Under the pieces are notes generated by a model that made no database searches, was not told where the DNA came from, and worked only from the letters and a program-made list of their open reading frames with translations. From an uncultured Faecalibacterium sp. (GTDB taxonomy: Bacteria > Bacillota > Clostridia > Oscillospirales > Ruminococcaceae), in NCBI GenBank assembly GCA_934524985.1, contig CAKSYT010000010.1, positions 1 to 64,000 of the forward strand: DNA of 64,000 bases, in the 5' to 3' direction. Shown here piece by piece: positions 23,161 to 32,431 of this stretch. A program made the position numbers and the translations under genes. Each line of letters starts with the position of its first letter. Position 1 is the first letter of the stretch.

Positions 23161-23934
23161 TTATGCGGCCTTTGCCGGGGCAAAGACCACGGCCTTCTTC
23201 TGCCGCGCTTGCATGGAGCGGACGATGCAGCTGAGGGTAAAGTTGATGACAAAATAGATGACGCAGGCGGTGCCGAACAGCACCATGACATCCGAAACAT
23301 TCACCGTGCCAAGGCCGTTGTAGGTACCGGCGGCGCTCAGCAGCTGCCGGATGCGTGCCATCAGCTCAATGGTGGCCACGTTTGCAAGGTAGGAGGAATC
23401 CTTGATGGTGGTGATCACCTGACTGAGCAGGGTAGGGATGATGTTGCGGTAGGCCTGCGGCAGGATGATGTACAGCAGCACCTCGGCGGTGTTGAAGCCC
23501 TGCGCATAGCCTGCCTCAAACTGTCCCTTGGCAACGCCGTTCAGGCCGCCGCGGACGATCTCGGCAATGACCGAGGAGTTGAACAGGATCAGTGCCAAGG
23601 CTGCCTTGAACAGCAGCTTCATCTCCACACTGGTCAGGCCGAACATTTTGTGGGCAAAGAAGGCCGGGCAGGGGCAGAACACCACGCACACGAAGATCCA
23701 CAAAAGGTAGGGCGTGTTGCGGAACAGCTCGATGTAGGCGGCGGACAGCCAGCCAAGGATGCGCGCCGGGCCCTTTTTACAATAGGTGCGGGCCAGCGCC
23801 AGCAGCGAGCCTAAGATCAAGCCCAGAATAACGCCCAGCACTGAGATGATGCAGGTAAAAGCGATGCCCCGCAGCAGGTACATAAATACGCCCGGCTGCA
23901 CGAGGATGGAAAAACTGGAAGCGAGAGTGCTCAT
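23161..23934 (-). CDS. Polar amino acid ABC transporter permease (second subunit)
   Basis: The 257-residue protein has five or so hydrophobic segments and the HisM/GlnP-type inner membrane loop EIVRGGLNGVAKGQFEAGYAQG, which contacts the ATPase. It is the last gene of an operon in the order ATPase, binding protein, permease, permease, the same as Corynebacterium gluABCD. Its ATG touches the stop of the first permease, with GGAGG inside that gene. Substrate is probably glutamate, aspartate, glutamine or a similar polar amino acid. Confidence 0.88.
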   Translation of the reverse strand: MSTLASSFSILVQPGVFMYLLRGIAFTCIISVLGVILGLILGSLLALARTYCKKGPARILGWLSAAYIELFRNTPYLLWIFVCVVFCPCPAFFAHKMFGLTSVEMKLLFKAALALILFNSSVIAEIVRGGLNGVAKGQFEAGYAQGFNTAEVLLYIILPQAYRNIIPTLLSQVITTIKDSSYLANVATIELMARIRQLLSAAGTYNGLGTVNVSDVMVLFGTACVIYFVINFTLSCIVRSMQARQKKAVVFAPAKAA

Positions 23935-24672
23935 TTATGCCGCCTCCTTTAAGGCCGCAGCCTTTGCGGCGCGCAGGGCGGGGTCTGCCTTGCCCTTGCG
24001 CTCCTTGAGGGAGGCTTCCCAGCGGGTAGCCAGCGTGGACAGCGGGAAGCAGACCACAAAGAAGATGGCACCGCAGACGATATAGGCCGGTGCGTAGGCA
24101 CCGCCGGTGGAGGCACCGGTGACGAAGCTGTACGTTACGCTGATCAGGTCTGCACCGCCTACGATATACAGGCAGGAGGTGTTCTTGAACAGATTGACCA
24201 CCTGATTGACCATGGGCGGCAGCATAACGGGGATGCTCTGGGGCAGGATGATATACGCCATCCGCTGCAAATAGCCAAAGCCCTGCGCCTGTGCGGTCTC
24301 GAACTGTCCTTTCGGCACGGATTCAATAGCGGCACGGACGACCTCGCCCATATAGGCACCGGTGTAAACGCCCAGTGCAATGATGCCGGTGCGAATGACA
24401 CCCATGCTCAGTCCTGCAAAAGCCAGCGCGTAGTATAAAAAGCACAGCTGCAGCAGCAGCGGCGTATTCTGGATGAACTCCACATACACCCGGGCGATGA
24501 ATTGCAGCGGCTTTTTACCGCTTGTCGCCATCAGGCCCAGCACAACGCCCAGCACAAAGGCCAGTGCCAGCGCAAAAAACGCCGTCATCAGGGTATTGCC
24601 CAGCCCCAGCAGAAAGCTTTCCCGGTGGTTCCACACCGTTGCCCATGCGTCCATTGAAAACAGACCGGACAT
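23935..24672 (-). CDS. Polar amino acid ABC transporter permease (first subunit)
   Basis: The 245-residue membrane protein has the ATPase-contact loop EVVRAAIESVPKGQFETAQAQGF and the family block VEFIQNTPLLLQLCFLYY. It should pair with the downstream permease as a heterodimer. I chose the ATG at 24672, eight bases after GAGAGGAG; a GTG nine bases earlier lies on top of the ribosome site. The C-terminal tail is rich in Lys and Ala. Confidence 0.88.
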   Translation of the reverse strand: MSGLFSMDAWATVWNHRESFLLGLGNTLMTAFFALALAFVLGVVLGLMATSGKKPLQFIARVYVEFIQNTPLLLQLCFLYYALAFAGLSMGVIRTGIIALGVYTGAYMGEVVRAAIESVPKGQFETAQAQGFGYLQRMAYIILPQSIPVMLPPMVNQVVNLFKNTSCLYIVGGADLISVTYSFVTGASTGGAYAPAYIVCGAIFFVVCFPLSTLATRWEASLKERKGKADPALRAAKAAALKEAA

Positions 24673-24712
24673 AACGAACACTCCTCTCTCCTAAACCGTA
24701 ACGGCGCTGGTG

Positions 24713-25621
24713 TTATGCCAGACCGTTCTCCTTGATCAGACCGTCAATGGTGCCATCGGACAGCCAGCCGCTGACCAGCTCATCGCACAAAGCGGAGAAG
24801 CCGCTGCCCTTCTTGGTAGCCACGCCGTACTCCTGCGGGCTGAACTCGGCATCGATGTAGCTGCGGCCCTCGGTCTTGTAGATAGCCAGAATGGACTTAT
24901 CCACGCAGAAGCCGTTCACTTCGCCTGCGCTCAGTGCGGTGCTGATGGCGGGATAATCGTCGTACTGACGGAAGGAAATGCCGTCCTTCCAAGTGTCGGC
25001 GTTGAAGGTGTCGGCGCTGAAGCCCTCGCCGGTGATCACGCCCTCATCAATCATCTCCTGTACCAGAGCACGGGCGGAGGTGGAGCCGGAGGAAACGCCC
25101 ACCACCTTATCCTTCAGGTCAGCCAGCGCCTTGATGCCGGAGGAATCCTCCACCAGAACGCTGACGTAGTCGGTGTAGTAGGGGGTGGAGAAGTCCCAGC
25201 TCTTGCGGCGCTCCTCGGTGATGGTAAAGGTGGCCAGTACGCAGTCGATATCGCCGGAATCCAGCAGCTCGCCGCGGGTAGCAGCGGTGACGGTGGTAAA
25301 CTCTACGTCCACGCCCAGATGCTCAGCGATCATCTCTGCAAGACTGTCCTCCAAACCGGTATACTCGCCGGTGAGGGTATCCTGAAAGCTGAAGCCCTTG
25401 ACGGCGTTCTTGACGCCTACCTTCAGCACACCACGGTCGATGATGGCCTGCACATCCGCAGAAACAGCCCCCGAGGAAGCTGCCACGCTGCCGGAAGCGG
25501 CAGAGGATGCGGTGGAGGCTGCCACGGAGCTGCTGGAAGAGCCGCCGCAGGCGGTGAGAGCGGTGAGCGCAATGGCCGTACCGGCGGCCTTGACAAAGCT
25601 ACGACGAGAAATCTTTTTCAT
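24713..25621 (-). CDS. Amino acid ABC transporter substrate-binding lipoprotein with Tat-type signal
   Basis: This 302-residue protein belongs to the family 3 periplasmic-type binding proteins (ALADLKDKVVGVSSGSTSA, YDDYPAISTALSAGEVNGFCVD). The N-terminus has SRRSFVK at residues 5-11, a twin-arginine motif, then LTAC at 22-25, a lipobox with C25. It should be exported by the Tat system at 30.5-32.2 kb and anchored by lipid. A serine- and alanine-rich linker follows. I chose the ATG at 25621 because GAGGAG is nine bases upstream; the ATG at 25627 is only three bases from it. Confidence 0.88.
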   Translation of the reverse strand: MKKISRRSFVKAAGTAIALTALTACGGSSSSSVAASTASSAASGSVAASSGAVSADVQAIIDRGVLKVGVKNAVKGFSFQDTLTGEYTGLEDSLAEMIAEHLGVDVEFTTVTAATRGELLDSGDIDCVLATFTITEERRKSWDFSTPYYTDYVSVLVEDSSGIKALADLKDKVVGVSSGSTSARALVQEMIDEGVITGEGFSADTFNADTWKDGISFRQYDDYPAISTALSAGEVNGFCVDKSILAIYKTEGRSYIDAEFSPQEYGVATKKGSGFSALCDELVSGWLSDGTIDGLIKENGLA

Positions 25622-25742
25622 AATCATACACTCCTCTATAAAGTCCGCAGCCCGGACGGCTTTCCCTTCCGTCCCCCATGGGCTGCTCTATCCACAACGG
25701 GTGCCGCTTGTGCTGCGGCAGCTCCGCAGTGACCAAAATTGC

Positions 25743-26468
25743 TTACCGGATGATCTTGCCCAAGAACTGGCGCACACGCTCGTTTTTGGGGTTGGTGAAG
25801 AAGTGCTCCGGTGTGCCTTCTTCCAAGATCTGGCCGTCTGCCATAAACACCACACGGTCTGCCACCTGCCGGGCAAAGCCCATCTCGTGGGTGACCACCA
25901 CCATGGTGATGTTTTTTTCATGCGCCAGCCGCACCATGACGTCCAGCACTTCCTGAATGGTCTCCGGGTCCAGCGCACTGGTGGGCTCGTCGAACAGGAT
26001 GATCTTGGTCTGGGCACACAGCGCACGGGCAATGGCGATGCGCTGCTGCTGACCGCCGGAAAGCTGCGCCGGGTAGACATTTGCCTTGTCCCGCAGGCCG
26101 ACCACCTCAAGATAGTGGTACGCCAGCTCCTCGGCCTCCTGCTTGGTCTTGTGGTGCAGCTTCATGGGCGCGAGGGTCAGGTTTTTCAGCACCGTCATGT
26201 GCGGGTACAGGTTGAACTGCTGGAACACCATGCTGGTGGTCTCGCGCACAAGCTTGGTCTTGTTTTTGGCCGTCAGCTCCTGCCCGTCTATGTAGACATG
26301 GCCGCTGGTGGGCTCTTCCAGAAAATTCATGCAGCGCACCGTGGTGGACTTGCCTGAACCGGACGGCCCGATGATCACCAGCTTTTCGCCCTCGGCGACC
26401 TCAAGGTTGACGTCTTTCAGAACGTGCAGGTCTCCGAAGTATTTGTCAACGTGTTCCAGCTTGATCAC
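25743..26468 (-). CDS. Polar amino acid ABC transporter ATP-binding protein
   Basis: The 241-residue ATPase has Walker [10 protein letters not shown], the Q-loop, signature LSGGQQQR, Walker [13 protein letters not shown] and the H-loop histidine in VVTHEMG. It is the first gene of the transporter operon. The start codon is GTG, placed by AAGGGGAA. Its promoter lies about 115 bases upstream, but a strong hairpin with a T-run stands between the two. Confidence 0.93.
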   Translation of the reverse strand: MIKLEHVDKYFGDLHVLKDVNLEVAEGEKLVIIGPSGSGKSTTVRCMNFLEEPTSGHVYIDGQELTAKNKTKLVRETTSMVFQQFNLYPHMTVLKNLTLAPMKLHHKTKQEAEELAYHYLEVVGLRDKANVYPAQLSGGQQQRIAIARALCAQTKIILFDEPTSALDPETIQEVLDVMVRLAHEKNITMVVVTHEMGFARQVADRVVFMADGQILEEGTPEHFFTNPKNERVRQFLGKIIR

Positions 26469-26528
26469 TACGCATTCCCCTTTTCCTCTTACAGCCTGCC
26501 CCCGGAGCCGCCTTGCCCCGCAGGGTAC

Positions 26529-26565
26529 AAAAAAGGCGCTTGGTGAGTGTTCACCAAGCGCCTTT
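26529..26565 (-). terminator. Hairpin terminator between promoter and first gene of the transporter operon
   Basis: A perfect 15-bp stem (26532-26546 with 26551-26565, loop GTGT) is followed on the minus strand by six T. It would end transcripts of the HMA gene, but it also lies about ten bases after the predicted start of the transporter transcript, so it may act as an attenuator. Confidence 0.75.
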
Positions 26566-26580
26566 GCTTTCGATAGCTAA

Positions 26581-26609
26581 AGTATAGCGTTTTTTACGGT
26601 TTCTTTCAA
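26581..26609 (-). promoter_or_regulatory. Promoter of the amino acid transporter operon
   Basis: On the minus strand TTGAAA (plus 26604-26609) and TATACT (plus 26581-26586), spacing 17. No other promoter is visible between the hairpin and the ATPase gene. Confidence 0.7.
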
Positions 26610-26718
26610 TCTGAAAAGTGCAACAACTTTTCCTTCAGGAGAAATTGCATTTTGTAAAGTTGCTACAATATTGCGCCTTATTTTTGTCGATACGGCTGAA
26701 CGCGGCGGGGGACAGTGC

Positions 26719-26976
26719 TCACTTTTTGAAAAAGGAGAACAGGCCCTTCTTTTCGTACGGTTCGCTGTGGATCTCGCCCACATGGTATCCGGTGGCGTCA
26801 ATGGCGGCGCGGAGCGCGTTTTCGTCCAGCGGCTCCTTGGAAAGGATCACGGTCTTGCCCTTAGAGTGAGAGGACGAGACTTTATCCACAGGGAACGCAT
26901 TGCGCACGGTATCATTGATATGGGCTTCGCACATGGAACACGCCATGCCGCCTACTTCTACGGTCGTCTGGATCAT
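26719..26976 (-). CDS. Heavy-metal-associated (HMA) domain protein
   Basis: The 85-residue protein has one HMA fold with the metal motif GMACSMC (two cysteines, about residues 10-15) and a basic, Phe-rich tail. It is like CopZ-type copper chaperones and the small HMA proteins found near FeoB iron transporters in Clostridia. Its leader carries a perfect copy of the 18-bp DtxR-like dyad, which favours an iron or manganese link over copper. No transporter gene is next to it. Confidence 0.85.
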   Translation of the reverse strand: MIQTTVEVGGMACSMCEAHINDTVRNAFPVDKVSSSHSKGKTVILSKEPLDENALRAAIDATGYHVGEIHSEPYEKKGLFSFFKK

Positions 26977-27013
26977 TTTTATACCTTCTTTCAGGAATAT
27001 CTTATAAAATAAT

Positions 27014-27031
27014 AGTTAGATTTAGCTAACT
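27014..27031. promoter_or_regulatory. DtxR-type operator candidate before the HMA gene
   Basis: AGTTAG-ATTTAG-CTAACT has perfect 6-bp arms around a 6-bp centre, the same geometry as the dyads at 63299 and 63637. It lies in the leader, about 38 bases after the predicted transcription start and 38 before the ATG. Confidence 0.65.
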
Positions 27032-27043
27032 TTTCACTCCGGG

Positions 27044-27064
27044 AAAAGCCGCTCGAAAGCGGCT
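27044..27064 (-). terminator. Leader hairpin with T-run before the HMA gene
   Basis: AGCCGCT-TTCG-AGCGGCT followed by TTTTCCC on the minus strand. It may be the terminator of the AraC-type gene upstream, but it lies after the HMA promoter, so it could also attenuate that transcript. Confidence 0.6.
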
Positions 27065-27075
27065 CTTCTGCCCAC

Positions 27076-27104
27076 ATCATACGCCATACAGCCGCAGCTG
27101 TCAA
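27076..27104 (-). promoter_or_regulatory. Promoter of the HMA gene
   Basis: On the minus strand TTGACA (plus 27099-27104) and TATGAT (plus 27076-27081), spacing 17. Confidence 0.75.
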
Positions 27105-27113
27105 GCGCTTTGC

Positions 27114-27971
27114 TTATTTTTTCCGGTAGTCCCGGGGGGTCATGCCGAAATGCGCCTTGAACGCCCGGTTAAAATAGGAAAGGTTTTCAAACCCGCACCG
27201 GGAGGCGATGGTCAGCACGGTCTCATCGGTGGTTCGCAGCGCCTCGGCGGCGGTGTTCAGCCGATACTCGTTCAGAAAGGCAATAAAGCTCTGCCCGGTC
27301 ATCTGCCGGAACCAGCGCATGAAGTGGCTGGCGCTGAAGGAGCAGACCCCGGCGGCATCGGCTACCCGGAGCGGCTCGGCATAATGCGCCGAAAGCCATT
27401 GCAGCACGGTTTTCAGCCGCTGGGTGTCGGCAGTTTCGGTGGAGAGACACTGCCTGCCCTGCGCAATGAGCAGGGCAAGAAAGCGCAGCAGCGCCCCTTT
27501 TACCAGCAGCTCATAGCCGGGGCGCTTGGCGCGGTTGGCATCCTCCAGCTCCCGCAGGCAGGCGGCGGCTTGCAGATAGCACAAATCGTTCGGGGTCAGA
27601 CGCACCGGAAGCGAAAGCCGCCCGCTTTGCAGCGGCAGCAGATATTTTTCGGCGCAAAGGTCCTCTGCGCCGCCCAGCAGCTCCGGCTCAAAGATGATGT
27701 TTTCGTATTCCATGCGCTGCCCCTCTGCCTGCCGCAGCGCGTGGAGCGTGCCCGGGGCAAAAAGGAAGATATCCCCCCGGTAAGCCGGGTAGGTCACAGC
27801 GCCCACCTGCACCAGCCCCATGCCCTGCTTGACAAAGACCAGCTCCATGCTCTCGTGCCAGTGGAGTGCCACCTGCTGAAAATCCCCCGGAATGGTGCAG
27901 GGGTACAGATTGAACGGAAAGCGCACGGCACCGTGCTGTTTTGTCTCCTGCAAAGAAGCCTGATTTTGCAT
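27114..27971 (-). CDS. AraC-family transcriptional regulator with N-terminal cupin domain
   Basis: The 285-residue protein has a cupin-like sensor (about residues 25-120, with LHWHESMELVFVKQG and the DIFLFAPGTLHA block) and two C-terminal AraC helix-turn-helices (about 185-285, ending FNRAFKAHFGMTPRDYRK). Such regulators often sense a sugar. It diverges from glycogen phosphorylase at 28101, which makes that gene a possible target. Confidence 0.88.
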   Translation of the reverse strand: MQNQASLQETKQHGAVRFPFNLYPCTIPGDFQQVALHWHESMELVFVKQGMGLVQVGAVTYPAYRGDIFLFAPGTLHALRQAEGQRMEYENIIFEPELLGGAEDLCAEKYLLPLQSGRLSLPVRLTPNDLCYLQAAACLRELEDANRAKRPGYELLVKGALLRFLALLIAQGRQCLSTETADTQRLKTVLQWLSAHYAEPLRVADAAGVCSFSASHFMRWFRQMTGQSFIAFLNEYRLNTAAEALRTTDETVLTIASRCGFENLSYFNRAFKAHFGMTPRDYRKK

Positions 27972-28100
27972 CGTCTCACCTCCCGATGATAGGATTGTAC
28001 CATAGTTTGCACTCTTTAGGCAAGATTTTGAAGGTTCTATGTGGTATATCTTGAGGTACAGATGTCAAACCTGTTTTCCGTAGCAAAGGAGGATGCTTTT

Positions 28101-30362
28101 ATGAGCTTTACCGAAACGTTACAGAGTATCACCGGCAAGCTGCTGGCGGACTGCACCGATCAGGAGCTGTATCTGGCACTGCTGGAACTTGTGCGGCAGA
28201 AGAGCGCCGACCGCGTGCAGCCGGTCACCGGGCGCAAGCTGTACTATATCAGCGCTGAATTCCTCATTGGCAAGCTGCTGTCCAACAACCTCATCAATCT
28301 GGGGCTGTACGATGAAGCCCGGTCTGCGCTGGCTGCTGCCGGAAAAAGCCTTTCCGACATTGAAGAGGTAGAGCCGGAGCCTTCTCTGGGCAACGGCGGC
28401 TTGGGGCGTCTGGCTGCCTGCTTCCTCGACTCTCTGGCAACGCTCAACCTGCCCGGCGACGGCGTAGGTCTGCGGTACCATTTTGGTCTGTTCCACCAGT
28501 CCTTTGAGGACGGCGTGCAGAACGAAAAGCCCGACCCGTGGCTGACTGCCCACAGCTGGGCAGAAAAGACCGACACCACCTACCCGGTGGAACTGGCGGG
28601 CAAGGAGTGCACCGCCCGGCTGTACAAGCTGGCGGTCACCGGCTACGAGGGACGCACCAACACCCTGAACCTGTTCGATCTGGACACCATCGATGAGAGC
28701 ATCGTCCATGACGGCATTGCCTTCGACAAGACCGCCATCGACAAGAACCTGACCCTCTTCCTCTACCCGGATGATTCCGACGAGGCGGGCCGCCGTCTGC
28801 GGGTGTACCAGCAGTATCTGATGGTCTCCGCCGGTGCACAGCTCATTCTGGCCGAGTGCGCCGCCCGGGGCTGCAACTTCCATGATCTGGCAGACTACGC
28901 TGCCATCCAGATCAACGACACCCATCCCAGCATGGTCATCCCGGAGCTTATCCGCCTGCTGGGCGAGCGCGGCATTGAATTTGAAGAGGCCGTGGAGATC
29001 GTTACCAAGACCTGCGCCTACACCAACCACACCATTCTGGCCGAAGCACTGGAAAAGTGGCCCCGCGCCTATCTGGATGCCGTAGTGCCGCAGCTGATGC
29101 CCATCATTGAAAAACTGGATGCGCTGGCCCGCACCCGCACCGAGGACGAGAGCCTTGCCATCATCGATAAGGACGACCGGGTGCACATGGCACACATGGA
29201 CATCCACTTTACCCACTCCACCAACGGCGTGGCAGCGCTGCACACCGAGATCTTGAAAAACTCCGAGCTGCATGGCTTCTACGAGCTGTACCCGGAAAAG
29301 TTCAACAACAAGACCAACGGCATCACCTTCCGCCGCTGGCTGCTGGAGTGCGACCCGCGCCTGACCGCCACGCTGGAAAAGCACATCGGCTCCGGCTTCC
29401 GCAAGGACGCCGCCGAGCTGGAAAAACTGCTGGCCTTTGCCGAGGACGAAACGGTACTGAACGAACTGACCGCCGTGAAAAAGGCCAACAAGGAAGCGCT
29501 GGCAGACTGGCTGCTGCACACCCAGAAGGTGAGCGTGAACACCGATGCAGTGTTCGATATCCAGTCCAAGCGCCTGCATGAGTATAAGCGCCAGCAGCTC
29601 AACCTGCTGTACCTCATCCATCAGTACTACGAGATCAAGGCCGGGCACCTGCCCGCCGCTCCGCTGGTGAGCATCTTCGGCGCAAAGGCTGCGCCCGCCT
29701 ACACCATTGCCAAGGACATCATCCATGCGCTGCTGACCCTCTCCAAGGTCATTGCCGCAGACCCGGAGGTGTCCAAGTGGCTGCAGGTGGTGTTTGTGGA
29801 GAACTACAACGTCACCGCCGCCGAAAAGCTGATCCCGGCCTGCGATCTTTCTGAGCAGATCAGCCTTGCTTCCAAGGAGGCTTCCGGCACCGGCAACATG
29901 AAGTTTATGCTGAACGGTGCGCTGACGCTGGGCACCATGGACGGTGCCAACGTGGAGATCAGCCAGCAGGTGGGCGAGGAGAACATCTATATCTTCGGCC
30001 AGACCTCCGATCAGGTCATCCACCGCTACGCCGTGGGCGACTACGACCCCGCCCAGTGGGTGGAGGGCGATGCCAACATCCGCCGCGCCATCAGCTTCCT
30101 CACCGGGCCGGAGATGCTGGCCGCCGGTCATGCCGAAAACCTGACCCGCCTGCACGATGAGCTGATCCATAAGGACTGGTTCCAGACCCTGCCGGACTTC
30201 AATGCCTACGTTGTGCGCAAGGGACAGGCCCTCAGCGATTACGCCTGCGACCCCATGGGCTGGCGGCGCAAGTGCCTTGTGAACATTGCCAAGGCCGGTA
30301 TGTTCTCCTCGGACCGCACCATTGCCGAGTACGACCGCGACATCTGGCATCTGGGCAGGTAA
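28101..30362 (+). CDS. glgP: Glycogen/alpha-glucan phosphorylase
   Basis: This 753-residue GT35 enzyme releases glucose-1-phosphate from glycogen or maltodextrin. Conserved blocks include [46 protein letters not shown] and the PLP site [10 protein letters not shown] with lysine K601. The length is at the short end for the family. The ATG at 28101 follows AAAGGAGG by eight bases, so the upstream in-frame ATGs are not used. No other glycogen gene is in the window. Confidence 0.94.
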   Translation: MSFTETLQSITGKLLADCTDQELYLALLELVRQKSADRVQPVTGRKLYYISAEFLIGKLLSNNLINLGLYDEARSALAAAGKSLSDIEEVEPEPSLGNGGLGRLAACFLDSLATLNLPGDGVGLRYHFGLFHQSFEDGVQNEKPDPWLTAHSWAEKTDTTYPVELAGKECTARLYKLAVTGYEGRTNTLNLFDLDTIDESIVHDGIAFDKTAIDKNLTLFLYPDDSDEAGRRLRVYQQYLMVSAGAQLILAECAARGCNFHDLADYAAIQINDTHPSMVIPELIRLLGERGIEFEEAVEIVTKTCAYTNHTILAEALEKWPRAYLDAVVPQLMPIIEKLDALARTRTEDESLAIIDKDDRVHMAHMDIHFTHSTNGVAALHTEILKNSELHGFYELYPEKFNNKTNGITFRRWLLECDPRLTATLEKHIGSGFRKDAAELEKLLAFAEDETVLNELTAVKKANKEALADWLLHTQKVSVNTDAVFDIQSKRLHEYKRQQLNLLYLIHQYYEIKAGHLPAAPLVSIFGAKAAPAYTIAKDIIHALLTLSKVIAADPEVSKWLQVVFVENYNVTAAEKLIPACDLSEQISLASKEASGTGNMKFMLNGALTLGTMDGANVEISQQVGEENIYIFGQTSDQVIHRYAVGDYDPAQWVEGDANIRRAISFLTGPEMLAAGHAENLTRLHDELIHKDWFQTLPDFNAYVVRKGQALSDYACDPMGWRRKCLVNIAKAGMFSSDRTIAEYDRDIWHLGR

Positions 30363-30400
30363 GCGTTCCTTAAACCGCATTTCTTCCCTCATTTTCTCGA

Positions 30401-30438
30401 AAAACTGCTGCACATTGCCGTGCGGCAGTTTTTGTTTT
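30401..30438 (+). terminator. Terminator of glgP
   Basis: AAAACTGCTGCAC pairs with GTGCGGCAGTTTT (one T-G pair), followed by TGTTTT. Confidence 0.85.
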
Positions 30439-30466
30439 GTGCGGCAGGAGACTGCGTACCAACAAG

Positions 30467-30498
30467 AAAAGCCGCTGCACGGCCATGCAGCGGCTTTT
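30467..30498 (-). terminator. Terminator of the tat operon
   Basis: AAAAGCCGCTGCA (30467-30479) pairs perfectly with TGCAGCGGCTTTT (30486-30498). The run of T on the minus strand fits the tatC end at 30533. Confidence 0.82.
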
Positions 30499-30532
30499 GA
30501 TTCAGTTGATGAAAACCGGAACGGAAGCGGGA

Positions 30533-31342
30533 TCAGTCCTTGCTCTCCTCTTCTTCCTCTTCTTCGTCCTCGTCATCCTCGTCCGTATCGCGCGGCTTAT
30601 AGAAGATGCCGCTCAGGAAGATGCTGACGAAATACAGCAGCACCATGGGGATGGCCACCATGCACTGGGACACAATGTCCGGCGGGGTAACCACAGCGGC
30701 GATGAAGAAGATGACCACGATGGCCACGCCGCGCACCTGCTTGAGGATCTGCGGGTTGATGATGCCCATCTTGGAAAGGATGATGGTGATCAGCGGCATC
30801 TCAAACACACAGCCAAAGATGATGAACATGGTCAGGCAGAGGTTGACGTAGCTTTCGATACTGGTGGTGGTCTGGATGTACTCTGCACCCTCGATGCCGG
30901 TGCTGAGGAACCGCAGCATGAACGGCATCATGAGTTTATAGGCGAACAGCACGCCCACGCAGAACAGGATCAGACCCAGCAGCATGACCAGCTTGAAAAA
31001 GGCGCTCTCGCTCTTTTTCAGGCCCGGCTTTGCAAAGGCGTAGATGTTGTAAAAGGCCACAGGCACCGTTACCACCACACCGGCCAGAATGGACACCCGG
31101 AAATACTGCATCAGTTTTTCCTGCGGGGCAATGGACACGAACTGGTAATACTCGCGGCCCATGGCGGTAAGCAGATCGATCAAACGGTCTGCATACGCCA
31201 GCGAGACCACTACGCCCACCACAAACACCACCGCGCAGATGATGAGCCGGTTCCGCAGTTCTTTCAGATGGCCGGTCAGCGTCATGCTGCCGTCCTCTGC
31301 CATGACTTCGGCTTTCTTTTTGCGCTTTTTGTTTGTAGCCAC
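30533..31342 (-). CDS. tatC: Sec-independent (twin-arginine) translocase protein TatC
   Basis: The 269-residue protein has six membrane segments and TatC marks: GHLKELRNRLI near the N-terminus (with the glutamate that binds twin arginines), FAKPGLKKSES, FGCVFEMPLI and VVTPPDIVSQ. The C-terminus is a long run of Asp and Glu. It is the receptor for Tat signal peptides in the membrane. The start is GTG, overlapping the tatA end closely, with GAGGAG upstream. Two Tat-type signal peptides are encoded in this window (24713-25621 and 41470-43017). Confidence 0.93.
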   Translation of the reverse strand: MATNKKRKKKAEVMAEDGSMTLTGHLKELRNRLIICAVVFVVGVVVSLAYADRLIDLLTAMGREYYQFVSIAPQEKLMQYFRVSILAGVVVTVPVAFYNIYAFAKPGLKKSESAFFKLVMLLGLILFCVGVLFAYKLMMPFMLRFLSTGIEGAEYIQTTTSIESYVNLCLTMFIIFGCVFEMPLITIILSKMGIINPQILKQVRGVAIVVIFFIAAVVTPPDIVSQCMVAIPMVLLYFVSIFLSGIFYKPRDTDEDDEDEEEEEEESKD

Positions 31343-31344
31343 AA

Positions 31345-31542
31345 TTACTCCTCGTCTTCGTCCTTCTTGTCAGCCTTCTTCACGGTCTCCTCGGACTGCT
31401 CGGCGTCCTCGTCCTCCATGCCCTTCTTGAAGCCATTGATGGTCTTACCGAACATCTTGCCCAGCTTCGGCAGGTTCTTGGGTCCGAAGATCAGCAGAAC
31501 GACAACCAGAATGATCAACAGTTCATTAGTACCAATACGCAT
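31345..31542 (-). CDS. tatA: Twin-arginine translocase subunit TatA/E
   Basis: The 65-residue protein has one N-terminal membrane helix, the hinge FGPKNLPKLGKMFGK, an amphipathic helix and an acidic/basic tail. It forms the pore assembly recruited by TatC. It starts at the ATG after AGGAGA; a longer reading upstream is not plausible for this family. Confidence 0.9.
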   Translation of the reverse strand: MRIGTNELLIILVVVLLIFGPKNLPKLGKMFGKTINGFKKGMEDEDAEQSEETVKKADKKDEDEE

Positions 31543-31643
31543 AATAAATATCTCCTTTTTCTTGCCGCGCCGCGTGGCGGGCGTATTACAGAATGTATCT
31601 GGCAACCGCGGGCGCGGGTGCATCCATCAATAAGTAGGGGCGC

Positions 31644-32174
31644 TTACACCTTTGCTTCCTCAGCGGGTGCAGCTTCGGAGGCCTCTTCGGCAGCGGCAGG
31701 GGCTTCCTGCACAGGCTCAGCCACCGGCTCTGCGGCGGGCTGCTCCGGCTTTTCAGCGGGGGCCTCAGCAACTTCGGCAGTTTCAGCCGGGGCTTCGGCG
31801 GGCTGCTCGGGCAGCTCCTCCACGGTGTCCTCGGTCAGGTCGGTGACCTCCTCGGTCTCAGCCTGCTGCTTGGCGGCTTCCTCCTTGCTGGTCTTGCCAA
31901 TGCCGGTAAAGCTCTTGGTCACGTCCCGCATGCTGCTGTCGATATCCTTCTTGATATCGGTCAGGGGGGCAACAGCTTCTTTCAGCGGAGCCTGAATTTC
32001 ATTCAGCGGCTCCACCACGTTCTTCTGGATCTCTTCAGAAGCAGCGCCGGTGTATTTCTTCAGCTCGCGGAGCATCTTGCCGATCTTCTTGGCGTAGACA
32101 GGCAGCTGGTCCGGGCCGATGAACACAAACGCCACGATGACGATGACGATAAGTTCCCAAAAACCAATTTTCAT
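31644..32174 (-). CDS. tatB: TatA/TatB-like translocase subunit with a long acidic tail
   Basis: The 176-residue protein starts with a membrane helix (FWELIVIVIVAFVFIGPDQLPVYAKK), then an amphipathic helix and a long tail rich in Ala, Pro and Glu (about residues 115-176). The length and first-in-operon place suggest the TatB role of passing substrates from TatC to TatA, though in Firmicutes one TatA can do both. The start is the ATG after AAAGGAAACG. Confidence 0.83.
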   Translation of the reverse strand: MKIGFWELIVIVIVAFVFIGPDQLPVYAKKIGKMLRELKKYTGAASEEIQKNVVEPLNEIQAPLKEAVAPLTDIKKDIDSSMRDVTKSFTGIGKTSKEEAAKQQAETEEVTDLTEDTVEELPEQPAEAPAETAEVAEAPAEKPEQPAAEPVAEPVQEAPAAAEEASEAAPAEEAKV

Positions 32175-32293
32175 AAGTAACGTTTCCTTTCCTGTACCAA
32201 GGGCATTTCCAAGGCCGCTGCACACCACAGCAGTCTGCGCATTTTTGCCCTTTTTGGCGGGGATTCGGCGCACTGCGCGCCTTTGTTGCCCTA

Positions 32294-32336
32294 TGTATAC
32301 CGAAAAGTGGTGTACTGAATGTTAATATATTGTTAA
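32294..32336 (-). promoter_or_regulatory. PhoP-box-like site and promoter of the tat operon
   Basis: On the minus strand TTAACA-N5-TTAACA (plus 32331-32336 and 32320-32325) gives two direct repeats on an 11-bp period, as in Bacillus PhoP boxes. A -10 box TATACA (plus 32294-32299) follows 20 bases later, a typical PhoP spacing. The same bases also read as a 9-bp inverted repeat, so another regulator is possible. Confidence 0.55.
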
Positions 32337-32431
32337 CATTCTATGAACGAGCGTCCATTTGGCCTGTTTTAATCAACAAAACGCATTTTCACTGCTTGTT
32401 ATTACAGACTGGATAGGATACAACAGCCTAC

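Noticed and set aside
23935..25621. Phage, integrase or complete insertion sequence in the window
   Set aside because: No integrase, transposase, phage structural or conjugation gene was found in this stretch or anywhere else; all mobile-looking DNA here is non-coding.
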